Source of the DNA: an uncultured Steroidobacter sp.
GTDB taxonomy: Bacteria > Pseudomonadota > Gammaproteobacteria > Steroidobacterales > Steroidobacteraceae
Direction: 5' to 3'
Assembly: GCA_946478975.1 (NCBI GenBank)
Contig: CAMLEO010000242.1
Coordinates: 1-11,176 of the forward strand
Length of the DNA stretch: 11,176 nt
The position numbers were made by a program, and so were the translations under genes. Shown piece by piece: positions 1-6,612 of this stretch. Under the pieces are notes generated by a model, which saw only the letters and a program-made list of their open reading frames with translations, did no database searches and was not told the DNA's origin. Each line of letters begins with the position of its first letter. Position 1 is the stretch's first letter.

Positions 1-216
1 GTGATCGACGGCAAGGCGCTGCTGCGAGAAGTGATGACAGATGGTCATCGCCTGTGTCCGTGCCCCAGTTTGAAATCAGTTCGTGAGTACTGCGCCGAGC
101 AGCTCTGTCACTTGCCGCCGGCGCTGCGCAGTCTCGAACACGTGCTGCAAGCTCCAGTCAAGATCACCCACAGGCAGCGCGAGCTCGCGGCCGAGGTGGC
201 GCAGCGGGTTCACTAG
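1..216 (+). CDS. pncB: C-terminal end of a probable nicotinate phosphoribosyltransferase (partial, 5' end outside window)
   Basis: The frame is open from the first base of the window to a TAG at 214-216, giving 71 visible residues. The leading GTG is almost certainly an internal valine and not the start. The visible pattern is D-G-K-x-L-L-x-x-V-M, then G-x-R-L, P-S-L, and a helix ending Q-L-x-x-L-P-x-A-L-R-x-L-E, followed by P-V-x-I-T and a final helix. From memory this is the usual tail of bacterial nicotinate phosphoribosyltransferases, which form nicotinate mononucleotide from nicotinate and PRPP in the cytoplasmic NAD salvage (Preiss-Handler) pathway. No catalytic residue lies in the fragment, so the name rests only on tail similarity. 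The gene ends 78 bases before the GH43 start, and I see no convincing terminator after it. The gene may have nothing to do with its neighbour. Confidence 0.55.
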   Translation: MIDGKALLREVMTDGHRLCPCPSLKSVREYCAEQLCHLPPALRSLEHVLQAPVKITHRQRELAAEVAQRVH

Positions 217-236
217 CTGAAGGTTGACGCCGACTA

Positions 237-266
237 TTGTCATTCCTCATTTGTCTGAGTTATAAA
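237..266 (+). promoter_or_regulatory. Candidate sigma70-like promoter for the GH43 lipoprotein gene
   Basis: TTGTCA at 237-242 matches five of six bases of the -35 consensus. TATAAA at 261-266 matches five of six of the -10 consensus. The spacer is 18 bases. Transcription would begin near 273, giving a leader of only about 22 bases before the ATG at 295. The -35 hexamer lies inside the left arm (236-243) of an inverted repeat whose other arm ends two bases before the start codon. This is sequence inspection only. Confidence 0.5.
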
Positions 267-269
267 TAT

Positions 270-284
270 CCCCGTCAACGGGGG
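270..284 (+). promoter_or_regulatory. Small hairpin overlapping the ribosome binding site of the GH43 gene
   Basis: CCCCG (270-274), loop TCAA, CGGGG (279-283) form a five-pair G/C stem. The purine-rich GGGGGAT at 280-286, the only ribosome-binding-like sequence about 8 bases before the ATG at 295, is partly inside the 3' arm. A transcript including base 270 could mask its own ribosome binding site. If transcription really begins near 273, the 5' arm would be partly lost and the stem weakened. Confidence 0.35.
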
Positions 285-294
285 ATGACAATCC

Positions 295-3200
295 ATGCAA
301 AGCATAAAAACGGCGCTCGCCTTGGGCGTGCTGCTGCTCGTGGGCGGCTGCCTGTTAGATGCGCCGGACCCGACGGTCGACCCAGGCACCATCACATTCA
401 ACGACCTGGCGGTTCACGATCCATCGGTGATCCGCGCCGACGACGGCAGCTTCTATGTTTTCGGCTCGCATCTCGCGGCGGCCCGCTCCAGCGACTTGAT
501 GAACTGGCAATACATCGCCAACGGCGTCGATCCCGCCAATCCGCTCTACAGTACGATTCCGGCCGACGGAACGCAGTGGACCGGCGTGCCTGGCTCCTGG
601 GCCGCCGATGTCATCAAGCTGAAGAACGGAAAATATTATTTCTATTACAGCTTCTGCGGCGTGCCGCCGACCGGCGAATGCAACGCGCCGCGTGCCTATC
701 TCGGCGTCGCCACTGCCGATCGCATCGACGGACCGTTCGTGAATCAGGGCATTTTCCTGCGCTCGGGCATGACAGCCGCAGAGATTGCAGCGGGATACGG
801 GCCCGAAGGCATCACGAGCTACGACCCGCGCATTCATCCGAACACCATCGATCCCGATGTTTTCTATGACCAGCGCGGCAAGCTGTGGATGACCTACGGT
901 TCGTACTCCGGCGGCATTTTCATCCTGCAAATGGACGAGACCACCGGCAAGCCGCTGCCCGGGCAGGGCTACGGCAAGCATCTGGCCGGCGGCAATCACA
1001 GCGCGATCGAAGGCAGTTACGTTCTGTATAGCCCGGTGAGCGGCTATTACTACCTGTTCACGTCGTTTGGCGGCTTTGTTTCCACCGACGGTTACAACAT
1101 TCGCATCGCTCGCTCTCGTAATCCGGACGGGCCGTACCTGGACGCCGAGGGCCGGGACCTGGCTCAGGCCAGCGGCAGCTGGGACAGCATTGCTCCTTTC
1201 GGCGTGAAGCTGATGGGCGGCTTCAATTTTGTCGCTGAGCCGGGCGATCGCGAAACCTCGCGCGGCTATCTTTCGCCGGGCCACAACTCGGCCTATTACG
1301 ACCCGGCGACCAGGAAACATTTCCTGATCGCACACACGCGCTTTCCGAATCGCGGCGAAGCGCATTCGATTCGCGTGCACGAGCTGTTCCTGAATGCGGA
1401 CGGCTGGCTGGTCGCCTCGCCGCATCGTTATGTGCCGATCCAGGGCCGGAACATCGTCGACGGGCACGACCTGCTCGGCGATTACAAGTTCATCAATCTC
1501 GGCAAGGACATCAATCGCGAGGCCAAGCGCTCGGTCTACGTTTCGCTGCACGCCGATTACACGATCACGGGCGAAGTCAAAGGCCAGTATCGCCGCTATT
1601 TCGCCGATCCCAATCGCATCAGCATTCAACTGGATGGCGTTGCCGAGACCTTCGAAGGCGTGCTCGCGTGGCAGTGGAACGAAGCCGCGCAGAAACTCGT
1701 GCCGGTATTCACGGCTGTTTCCAGCAAAGGCGTGTCGATCTGGGGTTCGAAACTCGAACAACGGACCACGCGCCAGGTGTTGCAAGATGTTGCAGCGAGT
1801 TTGAGTCTGCCGACGACCATCAAAGATGGCGCGCTGGATTTGCCGACTCGCGGCACTCGCGCGACGAACATCGTTTGGACATCCAGCGAGCCCGGGGTGA
1901 TTCAGGCGGACGGCACGGTCGTGCGTCCGAATGTGGGCGAGGGCGATCGCATCGTCACGTTGACGGCGGCCATGACGCTGAACGGTGTGACCACGCAGCG
2001 TCAGTTTCAGGTCACCGTGCCCGCGCGTCTGCCATACAACCGCATCGCGCACTTTACGTTCGAGAATTCATTGGCTGAATCGCTGGGCAACTTCACGACG
2101 GCAACCGCGACCGGCAATCGCATCTGGAATCAGGGCGCGGTGAGTTTCGCCGCGGGCCACGATGGCCAGGCCGTGAATCTCAACGGCGCGTCGGGCGTAT
2201 TGTTGCCGGAACGCCTGATCTCGAACTACGAATACACCGTGTCGTTCTGGATCAATCCACGCGTGCTCAATCGCTTCACGACGGCATTCTTCGGCGCGGT
2301 CGATGAGCAGACCGATGGCGCCGGCATGCCGTTCTCGAATCATTGGGTCAGCGTCCTGCCCGAAGGCTGGGACGGCAACACGATGTTCTGGAGCGGCAGC
2401 GATCCCTGGTTCGACGGCAGCGCCGGCGAGCGCATTCCGGCCAACACGTGGTCGCACCTGGCGTTCTCGGTCAAGCGCGGCGTGGTGACCGTTTATATCA
2501 ACGGCCAGCAGAAATTCTCTGCCGGCACGCTGACGGATTTCTTCAGCTCGCGCCTGGGCCGCTTCGCACTCGGCGTGAATTACTGGGACGCGCCGTTCGA
2601 TGGCTTGATCGACGAGCTGAAGGTTTATGAAGCGAGCTTGTCGGCGGCCGAAGTTCGCGCGCTCGACATCGATCATCTGTCCGACGCGCAGCTGCTCGCG
2701 TCGGCAGCAAACATTCTCGACCTCGGCGACATCAGCGCTGTGCGAGACGATCTCGAATTGCCGCGCACCGGGCCGTACGCATCGTCGATTGCGTGGCAGT
2801 CGTCGGATCCGGCGGTGTTGAGCACGACCGGGCACGTGACGCGCCCGGATGCGAGCTCGCCCGATGCGGATGTTACTTTGACTGCAACCATCACATTGAA
2901 TGGCCAGCAAGCCACCAAAACCTTTGTTGTCACTGTACGTTCGCTTGCACCGCCGACGCCGGTGGCTGCATATGAGTTCGAAGCGAGCCTGGATGATTCC
3001 ACCGGCAAGTTCGGGCCAGGCGCGGTGGTCGGCAATCGCATCAATCAACCGGGCGGCAATGTTTCTTTCGTTGGCGGTGTGGCGGGCAGTGCGCTGGTGC
3101 TGGACGGTGCCTCGGGCGTGCGCCTGCCGGACGGACTGATCGACGATCACAGCTATTCGATTTCGCTGTGGCTGCATCCGAACGCGGTGTCGCAGTTCAC

Positions 3201-3579
3201 CACCGCGTTCTTCGGCTGGGCGACCGATTCGAGCTGGATCAGCGTCGTGCCGCGCGGGCCGGGCAGCACTCAGCCGACGATGCTGTGGTCTGGCACAGCG
3301 TGGTTCGACGGTACGTTCAACTCATCGATTCCAGTGGGCTCGTGGTCGCACCTGGTGATGACCGTGAATCATGGCACGCTGCGGCTGTACCTGAACGGCG
3401 CGCTGGTGAATACGATGTCGAACTTCCCGGACGTGTTTTCGCCGGCGCCGGCGAGGCAGTTCGCACTGGGGGTGAACTTCTGGGATGCGCCGTACGTGGG
3501 CTGGATCGATCAGCTGAAGATCTACGACGAGGCGATCGACGCCGAGGTGGTTCAGCGACTGTACGCCCAGCATAAATAG
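295..3579 (+). CDS. GH43-family arabinanase-like lipoprotein with two Ig-like/LamG-like module pairs
   Basis: A 1094-residue secreted lipoprotein. A hydrophobic signal ends in L-V-G-G-C with the lipidated Cys19; the next residue is Leu, so outer-membrane sorting is expected. Residues about 36-380 are a GH43 five-bladed propeller of the endo-1,5-alpha-L-arabinanase (Abn2-like) type. The base Asp42 is in H-D-P-S-V, the pKa-modulating Asp186 in I-D-P-D-V, and the acid Glu239 in I-E-G-S-Y. His330 in S-P-G-H-N-S matches the metal-binding His of these enzymes. Residues about 389-491 resemble the GH43 C-terminal beta-barrel domain. Two repeats follow: Ig-like (about 495-578) plus LamG (about 583-790), then Ig-like (about 794-882) plus LamG (about 890-1094). 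The LamG copies are roughly half identical over their first 60 residues. The ATG follows GGGGGAT by 8 bases. The catalytic triad looks intact. Substrate is inferred: arabinan is likeliest, another arabinose-containing glycan is possible. The LamG modules may bind glycan or hold the enzyme at the surface. Confidence 0.85.
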   Translation: MQSIKTALALGVLLLVGGCLLDAPDPTVDPGTITFNDLAVHDPSVIRADDGSFYVFGSHLAAARSSDLMNWQYIANGVDPANPLYSTIPADGTQWTGVPGSWAADVIKLKNGKYYFYYSFCGVPPTGECNAPRAYLGVATADRIDGPFVNQGIFLRSGMTAAEIAAGYGPEGITSYDPRIHPNTIDPDVFYDQRGKLWMTYGSYSGGIFILQMDETTGKPLPGQGYGKHLAGGNHSAIEGSYVLYSPVSGYYYLFTSFGGFVSTDGYNIRIARSRNPDGPYLDAEGRDLAQASGSWDSIAPFGVKLMGGFNFVAEPGDRETSRGYLSPGHNSAYYDPATRKHFLIAHTRFPNRGEAHSIRVHELFLNADGWLVASPHRYVPIQGRNIVDGHDLLGDYKFINLGKDINREAKRSVYVSLHADYTITGEVKGQYRRYFADPNRISIQLDGVAETFEGVLAWQWNEAAQKLVPVFTAVSSKGVSIWGSKLEQRTTRQVLQDVAASLSLPTTIKDGALDLPTRGTRATNIVWTSSEPGVIQADGTVVRPNVGEGDRIVTLTAAMTLNGVTTQRQFQVTVPARLPYNRIAHFTFENSLAESLGNFTTATATGNRIWNQGAVSFAAGHDGQAVNLNGASGVLLPERLISNYEYTVSFWINPRVLNRFTTAFFGAVDEQTDGAGMPFSNHWVSVLPEGWDGNTMFWSGSDPWFDGSAGERIPANTWSHLAFSVKRGVVTVYINGQQKFSAGTLTDFFSSRLGRFALGVNYWDAPFDGLIDELKVYEASLSAAEVRALDIDHLSDAQLLASAANILDLGDISAVRDDLELPRTGPYASSIAWQSSDPAVLSTTGHVTRPDASSPDADVTLTATITLNGQQATKTFVVTVRSLAPPTPVAAYEFEASLDDSTGKFGPGAVVGNRINQPGGNVSFVGGVAGSALVLDGASGVRLPDGLIDDHSYSISLWLHPNAVSQFTTAFFGWATDSSWISVVPRGPGSTQPTMLWSGTAWFDGTFNSSIPVGSWSHLVMTVNHGTLRLYLNGALVNTMSNFPDVFSPAPARQFALGVNFWDAPYVGWIDQLKIYDEAIDAEVVQRLYAQHK

Positions 3580-3647
3580 GGTACATGGATGTACCCCGCC
3601 GCCGAAGGCGGCGGCGAGCGGACAAAAGTCGCGCCTTTTGTCGCTCG
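3579..3647. repeat. Cluster of three adjacent inverted repeats after the GH43 gene
   Basis: Three stems follow without a gap. First, GGGTACA (3579-3585), loop TGGA, TGTACCC (3590-3596); its first base is the last base of the GH43 stop codon. Second, CCGCCGCC (3596-3603), loop GAA, GGCGGCGG (3607-3614). Third, CGAGCGGACAAAAG (3615-3628), loop TCGCGC, CTTTTGTCGCTCG (3635-3647), 13 pairs with one bulged G. They may end transcription or protect the mRNA 3' end, but none is followed by a T-tract, so a canonical intrinsic terminator is not shown. The regular composition suggests a dispersed intergenic repeat family; this is inference. Confidence 0.6.
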
Positions 3648-3712
3648 CACGCGGGTCGTGGCAGGATGCCCGATCCCGCGTTTATAAGAATGGAACAAAG
3701 ATGCAGCTTCAC

Positions 3713-3741
3713 TCGTGATGCTAGCGGGGGAGACGTACAAT
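3713..3741 (+). promoter_or_regulatory. Weak candidate promoter for the M48 protease / phospholipase D-like operon
   Basis: TACAAT at 3736-3741 matches five of six -10 bases. The best -35 at a 17-base spacing, TCGTGA at 3713-3718, matches only three of six. Transcription would start near 3748, about 25 bases before the ATG at 3773. An imperfect inverted repeat, GCGGGGGA (3724-3731) and TCCTCCGC (3741-3748), with one G-T pair, brackets the -10 element and could be an operator or a leader hairpin. The rest of the gap, 3648-3712, holds nothing I can name. Confidence 0.3.
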
Positions 3742-3772
3742 CCTCCGCTGCAACAATTACAACGGGTGACGT

Positions 3773-5344
3773 ATGCGTATCGCGACGCTGTTCGGTCTGG
3801 TGGTCGCCGCGTTCACGCTCAGTGGCTGCGGCGTCAATCCGGTCACGGGCAAGAAAGAGATTCAGTTCGTTTCCGAGGCGCAGGAGATCAAGCTCGGCGA
3901 GCAGCAGTACGCGCCCACGCAGCAGAGCGAGGGCGGCGATTTCGACGTGCTGCCGGAGCTCACCACCTACATCAAGGAAGTCGGCCAGAAGCTCGCCGCC
4001 GTTTCGGATCGCAAGCTGCCATACGAGTTCGTGGTCCTGAACAATCCCGTGCCGAACGCGTGGGCGCTGCCCGGCGGCAAGATCGCTGTGAACGTCGGCC
4101 TGCTCACCGAGCTGAAAAATGAATCTGAACTGGCGGCAGTGCTGGGCCATGAAATCGTGCACGCCGCCGCTCGCCACGGTGCCAAGGCGCAAGAGCGCGG
4201 CACATTGATGCAAGTCGGCCTGGCCGCCGCACAGATCGGTGCTGCGATCAGCGACGTCAACTCGACCGTCGCGAATCTGGCAATTCAAGGCGCGGGCATG
4301 GGGGCGCAGATGGTCCAGATGAAATATGGCCGCGACCAGGAGTTGGAAGCCGACGAGTACGGCATCAAGTACATGAAGCTGGCCGGCTACGATCCGCAGG
4401 GCGCGATCACCCTGCAGGAAACATTCGTCAAGCTGTCGCAACAGAACGGCGCCAAGGCGCAAGGTTTCATCGAAGGTCTGTTCGCGTCGCATCCGCCGTC
4501 CGAGGAGCGTGTCGAAAAGAACAAAGCCACCGCTGCCCGGTACGGTCTCGGCGGCAACGTCGGCAAGGAACAATACCAGGCGCGGACCAAGACGCTGCAG
4601 GCTATCAAGCCGGCCTACGACAAGTTCGAAGAAGCGATGATGGCCGCCAACAAGAAGGACTTTGCCAAGGCGGAAGACCTGGCGCGTGAAGCCGCGAAGA
4701 TCGAACCGCGCGAAGGACGGTTCCATGAATTCATCGGCGAAATGGAGCTGGCGCAGAAGCGGCCCGAGAAGGCGATTCCGTACTATCAGAAAGCGATCGA
4801 CCTGAACTCCGATTACTTCGGCTCCTACCTCGGCGCCGGCGTCGCACAGTACCAGGCGGGCAACAAACAAACGGCCGAGGAGTGGCTCAACAAGAGCTTC
4901 CAGCTGTTGCCGACCGCGCCGGCGGCGTATTACCTCGGCTCGATTGCTCGCGATCGCGGCGATCGACCCAAAGCGATGGAATATTTCCGCGCAGCTGCGG
5001 GTTCGCAGAGTCAGATCGGGCAGCGTGCAGCGGCGGAGTTCATTCGCATGGATCTGCCGCAGAACCCTGGCAACTACGTCGCGACTCAAGGCCAGTTCGA
5101 CGCGCAAGGAAGACTGATCGTCGTCGTTCAGAATCGCGCGCCGACGCCGTTGACGAGCATTCAAGTCACGCCGGTGCTCGTGGACGCGTCCGGTCGCGTC
5201 GCGCGACAGGGCTCGCCAGTGGTGTTCCGCACCGTCGTACAGCCGGGGCAGCAGGCAGCGGCGCAAACCGGCATCGCTAACGTGGCGCAGGAGCAGCTGC
5301 AGTACCTGCGCTTCCGGGTGGACGGAGCCACGGTCGCCGAGTAG
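3773..5344 (+). CDS. BepA/LoiP-like M48 zinc metalloprotease lipoprotein with TPR repeats
   Basis: A 523-residue envelope protease. The signal peptide ends in L-S-G-C with lipidated Cys19; Gly20 follows, predicting the outer membrane, periplasmic face. The zinc site is H126-E127-I-V-H130, with the third ligand Glu190 in E-L-E-A-D. His240 in S-H-P-P lies where BepA carries its regulatory His246: spacings here are 64 and 50 residues, against 65 and 45 in BepA. Residues about 280-405 are TPR-like helical pairs. Residues about 430-520 look like a beta-rich C-terminal domain. E. coli BepA (487 residues) degrades or assists misassembled beta-barrels and LptD at the BAM complex, and a similar quality-control role is likely. 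BepA itself is not a lipoprotein and lacks the last domain, so strict orthology is not claimed. The start is set by the signal peptide; GGGTGA at 3764-3769 is a weak ribosome binding site. Only 8 bases separate it from the next gene. Confidence 0.85.
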   Translation: MRIATLFGLVVAAFTLSGCGVNPVTGKKEIQFVSEAQEIKLGEQQYAPTQQSEGGDFDVLPELTTYIKEVGQKLAAVSDRKLPYEFVVLNNPVPNAWALPGGKIAVNVGLLTELKNESELAAVLGHEIVHAAARHGAKAQERGTLMQVGLAAAQIGAAISDVNSTVANLAIQGAGMGAQMVQMKYGRDQELEADEYGIKYMKLAGYDPQGAITLQETFVKLSQQNGAKAQGFIEGLFASHPPSEERVEKNKATAARYGLGGNVGKEQYQARTKTLQAIKPAYDKFEEAMMAANKKDFAKAEDLAREAAKIEPREGRFHEFIGEMELAQKRPEKAIPYYQKAIDLNSDYFGSYLGAGVAQYQAGNKQTAEEWLNKSFQLLPTAPAAYYLGSIARDRGDRPKAMEYFRAAAGSQSQIGQRAAAEFIRMDLPQNPGNYVATQGQFDAQGRLIVVVQNRAPTPLTSIQVTPVLVDASGRVARQGSPVVFRTVVQPGQQAAAQTGIANVAQEQLQYLRFRVDGATVAE

Positions 5345-5352
5345 CGCCGGCG

Positions 5353-6612
5353 GTGTGGACTCAAGTGCTGATTTTTGTCGCGGGCCTGCTGCTCGCGACC
5401 GCCTATTTCCTGCTCAAGAACCGGCGCAACACGCCTTACCTGGAAATGGATCTGGATGCGCTGCCAGCGCTCGCCGACGATTTGAGTGCGCTGGCGGCGA
5501 TCACCGGAGGCAATGTTTCCAGCGGCAATGAATGCAAGCTGCTGCAGAATGGGGCGCTGTATCCCGTTATCGAAGCGGATATCGCGGCTGCTCAGCACAC
5601 CGTTCATCTAGAAACATTCGTCTGGACCCAGGGCGAGCTGGAGCGTCGCTTCGTCGACCTGCTGATCCGCACCGCACGTCGCGGCGTCAAAGTCAGAGTG
5701 CTGATCGATGCAATGGGCGGCGTCGGTGCCGACACCGCGAATCTCAAACGCATGTCCGATGCAGGCGTGAACCTGTCGCAGTACTGCCGGCCGCGATGGT
5801 GGAACCTGCGGCGTTTCAATCATCGCACCCATCGCAAGCTGCTCATCGTCGACGGCGCGATCGGCTACACGTTCGGCCACGGCATTGCCGATCAATGGCT
5901 CGGCGATGGTGAAGACGAACATCATTGGCGTGACACGGCGCTGCGCGTCGAAGGACCGGTGGTCCAGGCACTGCAAGGCGTGTTCATGGAGAACTGGATC
6001 GAGGAGACGCACTGTGTGCCGGCCGGCCCGGGCTGTTTTCCCGCGCTCGATTCGAAAGGATCCAGCGACGCGCACGTGGTCAGCAGCGCGTCCGGAGATG
6101 CGGTTTCATCTGTGGCGTTGCTATACACGCTCGCGATCGCATCCGCGCGGCATGAAGTCATCATCCAGAATCCCTACTTCGCACCCGATGAAGGTGTGTG
6201 CGAGCTGCTGGGAATGATGGTGAAACGCGGTGTCGCCGTGCATCTGATGGTGCCGGGCAAGCACACCGACAGTCCATTCGTGCGACGGGCGGGGTGTTAC
6301 TTGTATGGCGACTTGCTGAAGCGCGGCGTGCGCCTGTATGAATTCGATCCCACGCTGATCCACCAGAAGGTGGTGGTCGTCGACGGCATCTGGTCGCACA
6401 TCGGCTCGACCAACTTCGACTCCCGCTCGCTGTCGCTCAACGAGGAAGTTGGAATAGGGGTGCGCGATGCGAACATTGCCGATGAACTCAAGCGTGCGTT
6501 CGAGAACGATCTACGCCGCAGCCGGGAGCTGTCGCTCGAACGGTGGCAAAAGCGACCTTGGTTGAGCGGCGCGTTCGACTGGATCGTCTATCAGCTGCAC
6601 GACCAGCTTTAA
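5353..6612 (+). CDS. Cardiolipin synthase / phospholipase D-like membrane protein (two HKD motifs)
   Basis: A 419-residue protein, close in length to E. coli ClsB (413). Residues about 4-22 are one hydrophobic segment followed by K-N-R-R, so the enzyme is probably membrane-anchored. Two complete phospholipase D motifs are present: H160-x-K162-x4-D167 and H337-x-K339-x4-D344. The second is followed by G-S-T-N-F-D-S-R-S, typical of bacterial cardiolipin synthases. These enzymes transfer a phosphatidyl group through a phosphohistidine intermediate to make cardiolipin; the exact donor cannot be read from sequence. The start is GTG at 5353, 8 bases after the M48 stop. An in-frame TAA at 5278 and no ATG before the membrane segment support it; GTG at 5365 is the alternative. 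The ribosome binding site is poor, so translational coupling to the protease gene is likely. Its TAA (6610-6612) overlaps the opposing gene's stop. Confidence 0.85.
   Translation: MWTQVLIFVAGLLLATAYFLLKNRRNTPYLEMDLDALPALADDLSALAAITGGNVSSGNECKLLQNGALYPVIEADIAAAQHTVHLETFVWTQGELERRFVDLLIRTARRGVKVRVLIDAMGGVGADTANLKRMSDAGVNLSQYCRPRWWNLRRFNHRTHRKLLIVDGAIGYTFGHGIADQWLGDGEDEHHWRDTALRVEGPVVQALQGVFMENWIEETHCVPAGPGCFPALDSKGSSDAHVVSSASGDAVSSVALLYTLAIASARHEVIIQNPYFAPDEGVCELLGMMVKRGVAVHLMVPGKHTDSPFVRRAGCYLYGDLLKRGVRLYEFDPTLIHQKVVVVDGIWSHIGSTNFDSRSLSLNEEVGIGVRDANIADELKRAFENDLRRSRELSLERWQKRPWLSGAFDWIVYQLHDQL
6609..6612. other. Shared TTAA palindrome holding the stop codons of two convergent genes
   Basis: Bases 6610-6612 read TAA on the plus strand and end the phospholipase D-like gene. 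Bases 6609-6611 read TAA on the minus strand and end the kinase-like gene. The two coding regions overlap tail to tail by four bases, so no intergenic terminator can exist here. Confidence 0.95.

Larger units (their letters stand above)
236..292. repeat. Perfect 8-bp inverted repeat ATTGTCAT / ATGACAAT bracketing the promoter and leader
   Basis: ATTGTCAT at 236-243 and its exact reverse complement ATGACAAT at 285-292 are about 49 bases apart centre to centre. The left arm covers the -35 hexamer. The right arm lies between the ribosome binding site and the ATG. The left arm would not be in the transcript if transcription starts near 273. The pair would therefore act as DNA half-sites (for example an operator bound by a dimer or by looping), not as an RNA stem. 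A chance 8-mer pair cannot be excluded. Confidence 0.35.

Noticed and set aside
1..216. A complete 71-residue gene starting at the GTG at position 1
   Set aside because: The GTG coincides with the window edge, and the product reads as the tail of a longer enzyme, so it is treated as a truncated gene.
355..2052. 565-residue open frame on the minus strand opposite the GH43 gene
   Set aside because: It lies wholly within the GH43 coding region, is rich in Arg/His/Ala with no recognisable domain, and the plus-strand frame has clear GH43 catalytic motifs. It is a by-product of G+C-rich codon use.
3596..3647. Canonical intrinsic terminator for the GH43 transcript
   Set aside because: The stems are strong, but no T-tract follows either of them, so I list them as inverted repeats and leave termination open.
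3585..4040. Plus-strand frame of 151 codons starting inside the hairpin cluster, with an Arg-rich N-terminus
   Set aside because: It begins within the inverted repeats, overlaps most of the protease 5' region in another frame and shows no domain or ribosome binding site.
3317..5266. 649-residue open frame on the minus strand opposite the M48 protease
   Set aside because: It crosses the GH43 end, the hairpin cluster and the protease gene, has low-complexity Arg/Leu-rich composition and no domain, while the plus strand carries an intact zinc-protease motif set.
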